Notes: a model not told the origin generated them from the letters alone. Counted from the stretch's first letter, positions 1 through 5,964 are shown. The stretch is 7,316 bases of DNA from Prevotellaceae bacterium UBA5903 (GCA_002431845.1 DJEH01000110.1:35452-42767), one strand, 5' to 3'. Program-made: numbers and translations.

Positions 1-1
1 G

Positions 2-40
2 GCCGTGATACGCCAACTGAATACGGGAGTTGAAGCATAA
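2..40 (+). CDS. Possible C-terminal tail of an upstream gene (partial, unidentified)
   Basis: The frame entering from the left edge stays open for twelve codons (AVIRQLNTGVEA) and stops with TAA at 38-40. A second plus frame also enters open and stops at 31-33 (GRDTPTEYGS). The minus strand is also open leftward from ATG codons at 48-50 and 36-38. With so few codons none of these can be identified, and the correct frame, or even strand, cannot be settled. I list the plus-strand reading only because the 240 bp that follow look intergenic. Confidence 0.15.
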   Translation, partial: AVIRQLNTGVEA

Positions 41-146
41 CCCTACGCATGCTGATGCAGAAACATACCGTATATTGCCACTATTATTATATGTATGTGG
101 CGTATGTGCTTGTATGTATCAGTGGCAAATTATCTCAATGGCATCT

Positions 147-159
147 GCCTTAATAAGGC
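147..159. repeat. 13-bp perfect palindrome (GCCTTA-A-TAAGGC)
   Basis: Six bases on each side of a central A are perfectly complementary. It lies about 70 bp upstream of the lipoprotein -7 box. It could be a protein-binding dyad, or a weak 5-bp hairpin with an AAT loop. No poly-T run follows, so a terminator is unlikely. Confidence 0.3.
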
Positions 160-186
160 TACTATAGCAAAGAATGAAAACTAAAA

Positions 187-203
187 ATCACTATTTTTAA
201 TGA
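187..203 (+). promoter_or_regulatory. Shared 17-bp operator box, copy 1 (lipoprotein promoter)
   Basis: The sequence ATCACTATTTTTAATGA is identical to 5169-5185. Its core TCACTA-TTTT-TAATGA is an imperfect palindrome with five of six arm positions paired, the form expected for a dimeric helix-turn-helix regulator. It starts 39 bp before the first base of the -7 element at 226, roughly -50 to -35, where an activator touching RNA polymerase would sit. No TTTG -33 element is present at the expected spacing. Assignment to the response regulator encoded at 5251 is inference. Confidence 0.6.
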
Positions 204-225
204 GTTTCATGTTAAATACTGCATA

Positions 226-233
226 TATCTTTG
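226..233 (+). promoter_or_regulatory. -7 promoter element of the lipoprotein gene
   Basis: TATCTTTG matches the Bacteroidota sigma-ABfr -7 consensus TAnnTTTG. The position about 19 bp upstream (203-206, AGTT) is not the -33 TTTG, which suggests a weak, activator-dependent promoter. The predicted transcript starts near 238-242, giving a leader of about 40 nt before the ATG at 283. Confidence 0.6.
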
Positions 234-282
234 CCACAGATTAGTTATCATTAATGTAAAACCCTTAAATTCATAACCTAAA

Positions 283-1179
283 ATGAAACTACTTAAATCT
301 ATTTCGCTCTTGCTATGTGCTTTCATGGCAATGGCAGTTGTTACCTCGTGTGAGGAGACTGAGGACAAAGACAAGACTCCCCAGTTTACTGACTACTTTA
401 AGTTCAACGTAAAGAGTGTGGAACGCGTTGGCAGTGTGTTGATCATTGATTTCGATTTGATTAACAAAACGAACAAGGATTATCAGAACATTACTCTTAA
501 AGATGGCTATGGTTCTGGTGCACAAATATCACATGATAATGCGGGCAATCAGTATTCAAACAATACGCACTATTACTCTATTAATAATGGGAAGTATAAT
601 TGGTGTGCAGATGGTATCTCTGTATTAGCAAAAGATACAGTAAAAGGCAAGGTGAAAATCAAGGATTTTGATAAAACATCAACTGCTACAAAATTCAGTC
701 TGACGCTTTTAGGTGATGCTCCAGAACTTAATCTTACAAATTCTGTTTTGCAATTTAATAACATGAGTATCACAGACAAACGTCCTACAAGTAGGGCTTT
801 CCAAACCAATGACAGAAAGCTTACCTATACTTTGGTATCGTCTGAGATGGATAGCAACCGAAACGTATGGCTTACATTCAATGTTAAGAATGCCACTGGC
901 AGACAATTGAACAACTTTGCTTTATCTGGTGTTTATCGTGGTGAATATAAAGACAATATGGGCGGTTCTTACTTTGATGTGAGTTTTGGTACTTCAAAGA
1001 GCACAATTACAACGTGGTTCAGTGTGAATATTCCTGCTAATGCTACTCAGCAGATTGTGTGCAAGGTTACAAACGTAACGCTTGGTGCAACAAGCTTAAG
1101 CGGTTATTTCGGAGTAGCATCTGATAGCTATTATTTTGAAGATGACAACGTTTACTTCTATAACTTGCCTATCAACTAA
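283..1179 (+). CDS. Surface-type lipoprotein with two tandem beta-rich domains, unknown function
   Basis: This 298-residue protein begins with a lipoprotein signal peptide: KLLK, a hydrophobic stretch, then lipobox V20-T21-S22-C23. The residues after the cysteine (EETEDKD) are acidic, resembling the lipoprotein export signal that sends Bacteroidota lipoproteins to the outer face of the outer membrane. The mature part is an internal duplication. Residues about 40-163 and 180-298 share the order 'V..(L/I).FD/N(L/V).N.T', a variable Gly/Asn/Tyr-rich stretch, 'I...(V/I)...T...KVK/T' and a final short strand (VLQFNNMSI / VYFYNLPIN). These look like beta-sandwich, Ig/DUF4352-like folds, though no family is claimed. 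The start is the only in-frame ATG giving the signal peptide; no Shine-Dalgarno is visible, as is usual in this phylum. It has its own promoter carrying the 17-bp box, which suggests control by the nearby two-component system. Function is unknown. Confidence 0.85.
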   Translation: MKLLKSISLLLCAFMAMAVVTSCEETEDKDKTPQFTDYFKFNVKSVERVGSVLIIDFDLINKTNKDYQNITLKDGYGSGAQISHDNAGNQYSNNTHYYSINNGKYNWCADGISVLAKDTVKGKVKIKDFDKTSTATKFSLTLLGDAPELNLTNSVLQFNNMSITDKRPTSRAFQTNDRKLTYTLVSSEMDSNRNVWLTFNVKNATGRQLNNFALSGVYRGEYKDNMGGSYFDVSFGTSKSTITTWFSVNIPANATQQIVCKVTNVTLGATSLSGYFGVASDSYYFEDDNVYFYNLPIN

Positions 1180-1199
1180 TCTTTAAAAACAACGTAATA

Positions 1200-1259
1200 T
1201 AAATGAGAGAAATACAAGGGTACTTCCCTATGGAAATGAGCCAGTATTTCTCTCATTTA
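1200..1259 (+). terminator. Long nested hairpin after the lipoprotein gene (terminator or attenuator)
   Basis: Bases 1200-1215 and 1244-1259 form a perfect 16-bp stem (core AAATGAGAGAAATAC / GTATTTCTCTCATTT). Inside the 28-nt loop a smaller hairpin can form (AGGG 1217-1220 with CCCT 1226-1229, loop TACTT). Only a short CTTTT follows, which is weaker than a classical intrinsic terminator tail. It begins 20 nt after the lipoprotein stop and ends 19 nt before the next start. It may end lipoprotein transcription, partly attenuate readthrough into the 620-residue gene, or protect the upstream mRNA 3' end. No TAnnTTTG promoter is visible in this gap. Confidence 0.55.
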
Positions 1260-1278
1260 CCTTTTAATATGATAGCTT

Positions 1279-3141
1279 ATGAAATGTTTATTACATCTTA
1301 AGTTGTGGCTCATTTTACTGCTTATGTGCCTTAGCGGTGCATCGGCCAAAGCCACCATTTCGGTTCAATTTACCTTTTATGAGAATCCTACAGAGGATTT
1401 GTCAGATGAGGCATACAACAAGTTTATGGAGCAATTCATCAACAACAACATCTTTAATGGGGCAACCATATATTGTTCAACAGACAAGCGCTTGCTTGAT
1501 GATGATAGCGAAATAGCAACTGATTTAAACGAATATCCTGCATCGCTAAAGGGTATAACTATAGGTAAAGGATCTGTGAACTACGGACAAGCAAATGTGT
1601 CTTTCTATTATTTGTGGAAGAGAGATGAAGAGGGCAGAATGGTTTATTACAGAGTATTTAGCCCGCGTTATTCAAGAGTGATAAAGGATAGTGTGTATGT
1701 AAGAAAAAACAGACCGCAAAGCCTTGTACTAAATTATCAGCAAACTTGCACGCGCATAAACGTTACGGCAACCGATGTTGATGGCAAGCCTTTGGCATTC
1801 TATTTTGTGCCAAAATGCATGATGAGCAACGCCTTTAATAGCAATCGCTTTATGAATGGCATAAAGGTGGCTCAAGGAGATACGGGCTTTGTTTATGTGC
1901 CCAAAGGCGAACGGATTGACTATCTCATTGTGCCACAAGACTATCGCTATGCGGTGCACACTGGCACATGCATTGCAAACGGCAATGCGCAACAATCGCT
2001 TGCATTTGACTATAGTAAGGCCAAGAAAGTGCGTTTGTATATAACCGACGAGCGTGGCAAACGATGCAGTTTCTCAACTGTCGAGCAAGTGTCTTCGGCT
2101 ATATATGCCGATGGCGTTGCAGCCACCAATAAAAGTCAATATGCTTGGGGATATTATTGCGGAATGCCTTTTGCCAAAGGCTATTATAAGGTGGGAACGT
2201 ACGCAATGGATGGTGCAAACTTTGTAGAATTTCTTGCATTACCAGGTGATTTCGTGGTAGAAATGAAAAATATTCGGAGTGAGGACTCTACCTTCATATC
2301 GCCTTGTAATTTTGCTAATAATTATGTTGTTCGCTCTATCCATGTGGGCGAAGATGACGTTCAAAACATAGAGTTTGCACGTTGCCAGCCCGGACAATAT
2401 AAGCTAAATGTTAAGGGACTTGCAAAGGATCGTAGCCCTTATCTGGGTATTGGGTTTTACTGCCAATATCCTGTTGATTTTGTATATAACCAATGGAAAC
2501 AAATTTGGAATTACCAATTGCAGTCAGACACTATTGGCAATGATATGCAGATAAAAATTACGAAAGATGCATCATCGGGTAGCCTAAAGCCTTATTTCTA
2601 TAAAATGAACTTGGAAACTGGCGATAGACTTAATGTTTTTGTGCCTGAAGTGTTTCAAAGCAATCCGATTGTCCCTACGAGTATGGTCGCTGCAACTCCC
2701 ATCGTGATAGATGCACCAGTAGCTATCAGATTTACAAACTGCTTTTCGGTGCTTAAAGACAATTATTTTTCATCGTCTGACGGTAGTGATTACTTAACCA
2801 TTTTGAACGAGGACGAAAGTAAACAGGAGACGATTAGGTATATAACCAACAAGTATTGGAAAACCGATACAATAACCGTTTATCTGCCAAAAGGTTCGTA
2901 TAAATGGAAGTTAGAAAATGCGAACGTCACCTATAGTTTCAGCGCTAATGAGCCTTTACTCATCGACCTTGCCGACCATAGTATGCGAATTGATGCTGTT
3001 AATGCTCCCATATCAGCAACTCCAGCCGCACAAGAGAAGGCACGCTATGCTATTGATGGTCGTAAGCTCTCTGCTCCACAAAGTGGCGTTAATATAGTGG
3101 TAATGAGCGACGGAACAACACGAAAAATCATTGTGAAATAG
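1279..3141 (+). CDS. Secreted modular beta-rich protein with a T9SS-like C-terminal tail, unknown function
   Basis: This 620-residue protein starts with a type I signal peptide (hydrophobic core LWLILLLMCLSG, likely cleavage after GASA, about residue 23). There is no proper lipobox. A motif recurs at about 146-178, 238-263 and 362-390: a strand like 'QSLxFDY', then 'T/VR(L/I)x(I/V)T(D/A)xxGK', resembling carboxypeptidase-regulatory or Ig-like modules. A second motif, VY(V/L)PKG followed by a Tyr-rich strand, appears at about 205-223 and 534-552. The mature chain has ten cysteines (66, 157, 180, 231, 263, 294, 343, 369, 395, 488), which could form disulfides. The last ~33 residues (YAIDGRKLSAPQ...TTRKIIVK) resemble the C-terminal tails of exported Prevotella proteins and loosely the T9SS type A sorting domain. 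No catalytic motif is seen. It has no clear promoter, so cotranscription with the lipoprotein gene is possible. Role unknown; adhesion or matrix function would be speculation. Confidence 0.85.
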   Translation: MKCLLHLKLWLILLLMCLSGASAKATISVQFTFYENPTEDLSDEAYNKFMEQFINNNIFNGATIYCSTDKRLLDDDSEIATDLNEYPASLKGITIGKGSVNYGQANVSFYYLWKRDEEGRMVYYRVFSPRYSRVIKDSVYVRKNRPQSLVLNYQQTCTRINVTATDVDGKPLAFYFVPKCMMSNAFNSNRFMNGIKVAQGDTGFVYVPKGERIDYLIVPQDYRYAVHTGTCIANGNAQQSLAFDYSKAKKVRLYITDERGKRCSFSTVEQVSSAIYADGVAATNKSQYAWGYYCGMPFAKGYYKVGTYAMDGANFVEFLALPGDFVVEMKNIRSEDSTFISPCNFANNYVVRSIHVGEDDVQNIEFARCQPGQYKLNVKGLAKDRSPYLGIGFYCQYPVDFVYNQWKQIWNYQLQSDTIGNDMQIKITKDASSGSLKPYFYKMNLETGDRLNVFVPEVFQSNPIVPTSMVAATPIVIDAPVAIRFTNCFSVLKDNYFSSSDGSDYLTILNEDESKQETIRYITNKYWKTDTITVYLPKGSYKWKLENANVTYSFSANEPLLIDLADHSMRIDAVNAPISATPAAQEKARYAIDGRKLSAPQSGVNIVVMSDGTTRKIIVK

Positions 3142-3157
3142 TATAATAATATCTGCA

Positions 3158-3204
3158 GCAACCATTGTTTTCTCTTAAAAGAAAATAGTGGTTGCTTTGT
3201 TTTG
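3158..3204 (+). terminator. Strong intrinsic terminator after the secreted-protein gene
   Basis: Bases 3158-3173 pair with 3180-3195 to form a 16-bp stem (outer arms GCAACCA / TGGTTGC, two G-T wobbles) with a 6-nt loop, followed by the T-rich tail TTTGTTTTG at 3196-3204. It starts 16 nt after the stop codon. The tail also supplies the TTTG -33 element of the next promoter, so terminator and promoter are fused. Confidence 0.8.
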
Positions 3205-3226
3205 TAAACAAGTAGTGCTATCTTTG
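3196..3226 (+). promoter_or_regulatory. Canonical Bacteroidota promoter of the histidine-kinase gene
   Basis: TTTG at 3196-3199 and TATCTTTG at 3219-3226 are separated by 19 bp, matching the -33 TTTG / -7 TAnnTTTG consensus. A second TTTG lies at 3201-3204. The start should fall near 3231-3235, leaving a short leader to the ATG at 3261. The 17-bp box of the other two promoters is absent, which suggests constitutive expression of the sensor. Confidence 0.7.
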
Positions 3227-3260
3227 TAAATAAATGAGAAAATCTTAAATCTTATACGTT

Positions 3261-5114
3261 ATGAAGAAAACGGTAATTGGCTTATTTTTTTCTTTTTTGT
3301 TCGTAACTATGTCTGCACAACCACAAGTGCAAGCACTAAAAAAACAATTGGCTACAAAAGGCGCCAATGCACAAGTTGTGACCGAAATAGCAAGAGTATA
3401 TAGCAGTTCTAATCCCGACTCTGCACTGAAGTATGCAATGTGGGCAAAAACATTAAAGCCCAATGCCAAAGAGCGTATAACAATTAATGCTGCACAAGGT
3501 GAAGCACTATTGGCGCAAGGTAAAACGGCTGATGCGTTGAAACTATTTACAGAAGCTTACCAATGGGCAAAACAACTGAAAGACGAGAAAGAACTATATA
3601 ATCAACTTTGCAGCATGGGTATTTGCCACAGCCGATTACAGGCTTTTGATAAGGCTGCAAAATGCTATGAAAAGGTGATAAACTATGGAATTCAGCATGA
3701 CAGAATGCTTGCTTTTTCGGGCTACCAAAACTATGGTGCACTATGTAGTAGAGTGGGCAGAGTGGCTGATACAGAGAAGATGCTACGCAATGCGCTAAAG
3801 TATGAGAGCGCTGCCGAACCCGCTTTGCGTGTGTCGGTATATGCCGGATTAGGTACTATATTAACGGCTAATCCAGCTAAATTTGCCGAAGCTGAGACTT
3901 ATCTAAAAAAAGGTATCAACATTGCACAGAAGGCTCACGAACCCTTGGCAGAGGCAAGTTGCTTATCGCCTCTTATCACTTTGCTCACACAGCAACCGCA
4001 GCGATATAATGAGATACCTGGGCTTATCAGCAGAACAAACAAAATAGTGGCAAAACTAACTCCTAATGGCTCTGAACGCATGCAACTCGAACATGCCAAA
4101 GCTAACTACTATTTTGTTACTCGACAATGGAAGGAGGCTTTGGCGTCGGCTCTTGTGCTTTATGAAAATGGACCAGCCGTGTCGTCGGAGCGCGACAAAG
4201 TGATGCTCATGGTGGCACGTGCCTACGAGGGAGTGGGAAAAACAGATAAAGCTTGCTACTTTTATCGCGAAGCATATTACATAGCTGATTCTATTCAACA
4301 AATAAAAATACAGCAACAGTCGAGCGATGCAGCAGCACGATACGATACGAAGGAAAAGGAATTTAAAATTCTGCAATTGCAAAACAAAGCTGCTGCCGAC
4401 GAGGTAAAGCAATGGCGCATGGGGGCATCGCTTGTGGGGAGTGGAGTGCTTATTTTGCTTGGCATAGTGGGTGTGATAATTTATCACCGAAATCAAAAGA
4501 ATAAAATGCAACTTGTTGAAGCAAAGAAATATATCGATGGCATAGAAGCTGAACGTAAACGTATGGCTCAAGAACTGCATGATGGTGTGTGCAATGACCT
4601 TTTGGTAACGGAGATGCAGATGCTATCGGCAGATAAAATTGAAGAGGCTGTGGAGCAACTTCACAATGTACGCAACGATATCCGACAAATTTCGCACGAC
4701 CTTATGCCGCCTAATATGCAGTATGCTTCGTTAGACCAAATGTTGTCGGCTCTGTGCTATAAACTTACTGAAACAAAAAAATTTAAGGTTGATTTGAATG
4801 TGGACACAACCTTTGATTGGAATAAAATGAAACAAGACGTTGGACTACAACTCTATCGCATAGTTCAAGAATGGATGACCAATTTGATAAAGCATGGTAA
4901 GCCAAATTGTATAACAATATCTCTTGGCATGGAGAATGAACGCGTGGTGTTGCAACTAATAAGCGACTCGCCATCTACTGATAATTACAAGGAGGGCTAT
5001 GCCACAAATGGTATTGGACTACAATCGGTAAACGAACGTTTAAAGCGTATTGGAGCAAAGGTATTGCATTCAACAACACCAAATGGCATGGACGTGTTGG
5101 ACATAAGGTGCTAA
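3261..5114 (+). CDS. TPR-sensor membrane histidine kinase (HisKA_3 / NarX-DegS type)
   Basis: This 617-residue sensor kinase opens with a signal peptide (MKKTVIGLFFSFLFVTMSAQ). Residues about 23-345 are helical tetratricopeptide-like repeats (for example NPDSALKYAMWAK, GKTADALKLFTEAYQWA, FDKAAKCYEKVINYG, GKTDKACYFYREAYYIA), predicted to lie in the periplasm. A Gln/Ala-rich coiled coil (about 345-385) leads to one membrane segment at 388-408. The cytoplasmic part has the HisKA_3 dimerisation motif ERKRMAQELHDGVCNDLL with phospho-acceptor His440 and the D441-xxx-N445 phosphatase-type motif. An ATPase domain follows, with N-box LYRIVQEWMTNLIKH (Asn541) and G2 box NGIGL (583-587). The first glycine box is unusual: ISDSPSTDN replaces the normal DxGxG. 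The partner is the response regulator encoded 136 bp downstream. It has its own promoter, so the two genes need not form a strict operon. The sensed signal is unknown. Confidence 0.92.
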   Translation: MKKTVIGLFFSFLFVTMSAQPQVQALKKQLATKGANAQVVTEIARVYSSSNPDSALKYAMWAKTLKPNAKERITINAAQGEALLAQGKTADALKLFTEAYQWAKQLKDEKELYNQLCSMGICHSRLQAFDKAAKCYEKVINYGIQHDRMLAFSGYQNYGALCSRVGRVADTEKMLRNALKYESAAEPALRVSVYAGLGTILTANPAKFAEAETYLKKGINIAQKAHEPLAEASCLSPLITLLTQQPQRYNEIPGLISRTNKIVAKLTPNGSERMQLEHAKANYYFVTRQWKEALASALVLYENGPAVSSERDKVMLMVARAYEGVGKTDKACYFYREAYYIADSIQQIKIQQQSSDAAARYDTKEKEFKILQLQNKAAADEVKQWRMGASLVGSGVLILLGIVGVIIYHRNQKNKMQLVEAKKYIDGIEAERKRMAQELHDGVCNDLLVTEMQMLSADKIEEAVEQLHNVRNDIRQISHDLMPPNMQYASLDQMLSALCYKLTETKKFKVDLNVDTTFDWNKMKQDVGLQLYRIVQEWMTNLIKHGKPNCITISLGMENERVVLQLISDSPSTDNYKEGYATNGIGLQSVNERLKRIGAKVLHSTTPNGMDVLDIRC

Positions 5115-5168
5115 ATCATGCTTAAAATGCTTGTCAAGTTACATAATTAAACTTTCTTTGAAAGATTT

Positions 5169-5185
5169 ATCACTATTTTTAATGA
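5169..5185 (+). promoter_or_regulatory. Shared 17-bp operator box, copy 2 (response-regulator promoter)
   Basis: This copy is identical to 187-203 and has the same 39-bp offset to the first base of its -7 element (5208). The flanking bases differ between the copies, so the conservation is confined to the 17 bp. Its position upstream of the regulator's own gene suggests positive autoregulation. Its right half extends into one arm of a 12-bp inverted repeat whose other arm overlaps the start codon. Confidence 0.6.
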
Positions 5186-5251
5186 CAAATATAAAAAATC
5201 ATTGGCTTATATTTGCAATACAATAAAATCAGTAATACTTATTTGTCATTA
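5180..5251. repeat. 12-bp inverted repeat linking the operator and the start codon
   Basis: TAATGACAAATA at 5180-5191 is the exact reverse complement of TATTTGTCATTA at 5240-5251. The arms are 48 bp apart and flank the -7 element. The left arm overlaps the 17-bp box; the right arm ends on the A of the ATG. The left arm lies upstream of the predicted transcript start, so this should act as DNA sites rather than as an RNA hairpin. Confidence 0.5.
5208..5215 (+). promoter_or_regulatory. -7 promoter element of the response-regulator gene
   Basis: TATATTTG matches TAnnTTTG. No TTTG is found at the 19-bp spacing (5185-5188 is ACAA), as in the lipoprotein promoter. A start near 5220-5224 would give a leader of about 30 nt. 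Confidence 0.6.
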
Positions 5252-5895
5252 TGCAAGGAAAGTTCTCAGTTATCATTTGCGACGATCATGCTATATTGTT
5301 AGAGGGGTTGAGGGTTACACTTCAGCGTCTTTCATGTATAGATGAAGTGTTGGTAAGCAGTAATATAGAACAGGCTATACAGAAGCTTCAGTCTTGCAAA
5401 ATAGATTTGGCTATTGTTGATTTGGCCTTAGCAGACTCATCGGGGCTAACACTCATAAATTACATAAAGATGCACTCGCCCAATACGCGCTCGTTGGTAT
5501 ATACCTCGCACGAAGAAATATGGTATATCAATGCATTGATGCGCTCTGAACTTGATGGCGTGGTCTTTAAAAGTTGCACACCACAAGAGCTACAACATGC
5601 GGTAGAATGCATATTGAATGGTGATAAATACTTTTGCGAACAATTCAAAAAACTTGTGAGCCACATTGAGATGCACATTCCGCAAACGAGCGACACACTC
5701 ACTGCTCAAGAAAAAAAGGTGCTTTGCAAACTGGCCAAGGGCATGAAGGCCAAAGAGATTGCTGACGAATTGTTTGTATCGGTTAATACCATCAATACAC
5801 ACAAGGCACATTTGCTGTCGAAATTCAATGCCGCCAATACAACAGAGCTTATAATCAAGGCTTTTGTTAAAGGATTGGTAGAACTGAAGGTTTAA
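5251..5895 (+). CDS. NarL/LuxR-family response regulator
   Basis: This 214-residue cytoplasmic protein is a two-domain DNA-binding regulator of usual family length. The receiver domain (about 5-122) has the acidic pair D11-D12, the phospho-acceptor Asp57 in 'LAIVDLAL', Thr85 after the fourth strand (LVYTS) and the conserved Lys107 (VVFKS), so all switch residues are present. A linker leads to a C-terminal LuxR-type helix-turn-helix (about 149-214): LTAQEKKVLCKLAKGMKAKEIADELFV, then the recognition region SVNTINTHKAHLLSKF. It should receive phosphate from the TPR kinase encoded just upstream and act as a dimer at palindromic sites. Its own promoter carries the 17-bp dyad shared with the lipoprotein gene, which makes it the best candidate to bind that box. 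It is followed by a bidirectional terminator and a convergent gene. Confidence 0.93.
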   Translation: MQGKFSVIICDDHAILLEGLRVTLQRLSCIDEVLVSSNIEQAIQKLQSCKIDLAIVDLALADSSGLTLINYIKMHSPNTRSLVYTSHEEIWYINALMRSELDGVVFKSCTPQELQHAVECILNGDKYFCEQFKKLVSHIEMHIPQTSDTLTAQEKKVLCKLAKGMKAKEIADELFVSVNTINTHKAHLLSKFNAANTTELIIKAFVKGLVELKV

Positions 5896-5927
5896 TATTT
5901 TACACATTTACCTGTTTATATACAATA

Positions 5928-5964
5928 TAAGGGAGGAAATGCAGCCTGCTGCTTTCCTCCCTTA
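5928..5964. terminator. Bidirectional terminator between the regulator gene and prfC
   Basis: Bases 5928-5939 pair with 5953-5964 in a 12-bp stem (TAAGGGAGGAAA / TTTCCTCCCTTA). After one bulged T, 5941-5944 pairs with 5949-5952 around a 4-nt loop. AT-rich sequence flanks both sides. It lies 33 nt after the regulator stop and 33 nt beyond the prfC stop, so it can end transcription from both convergent genes. Confidence 0.85.

Larger units (their letters stand above)
41..282. other. Intergenic leader upstream of the lipoprotein gene
   Basis: This AT-rich stretch contains no plausible gene. From left to right it holds an 8-bp inverted repeat (TTGCCACT at 75-82, AGTGGCAA at 121-128), a 13-bp perfect palindrome at 147-159, a 17-bp box at 187-203 that recurs upstream of the response-regulator gene, and a -7 promoter element at 226-233. 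The TATGTATG-like bases at about 91-119 are a low-complexity run. About 49 nt lie between the -7 box and the ATG at 283. Confidence 0.6.

Noticed and set aside
75..128. 8-bp inverted repeat (TTGCCACT / AGTGGCAA) as a terminator of an upstream gene
   Set aside because: The loop is 38 nt, the stem is short and no T-run follows. It is better treated as possible protein-binding sites.
1203..1301. Small 32-codon ORF (MREIQGYFPMEMSQYF...) lying in the hairpin and running into the start of the 620-residue gene
   Set aside because: Much of it is the inverted repeat itself, it resembles nothing I recognise, it has no promoter or ribosome site of its own, and it overlaps the signal-peptide region of the real gene. 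A translated leader peptide cannot be fully excluded.
1729..1995. Minus-strand open frame of 88 codons inside the secreted-protein gene
   Set aside because: It is a shadow of the plus-strand gene, with no independent signals.
4056..4580. Minus-strand open frame of 174 codons inside the kinase gene
   Set aside because: It is antisense to a kinase with clear motifs, and its Cys/His/Phe/Leu-rich composition is typical of the reverse complement of a helical coding region.
5117..5165. Short repeats after the kinase stop (ATGCTT twice, TTTC-TTT-GAAA) as a terminator
   Set aside because: The stems are at most 4 bp, so no convincing terminator exists. Some kinase transcription may read through into the regulator gene.
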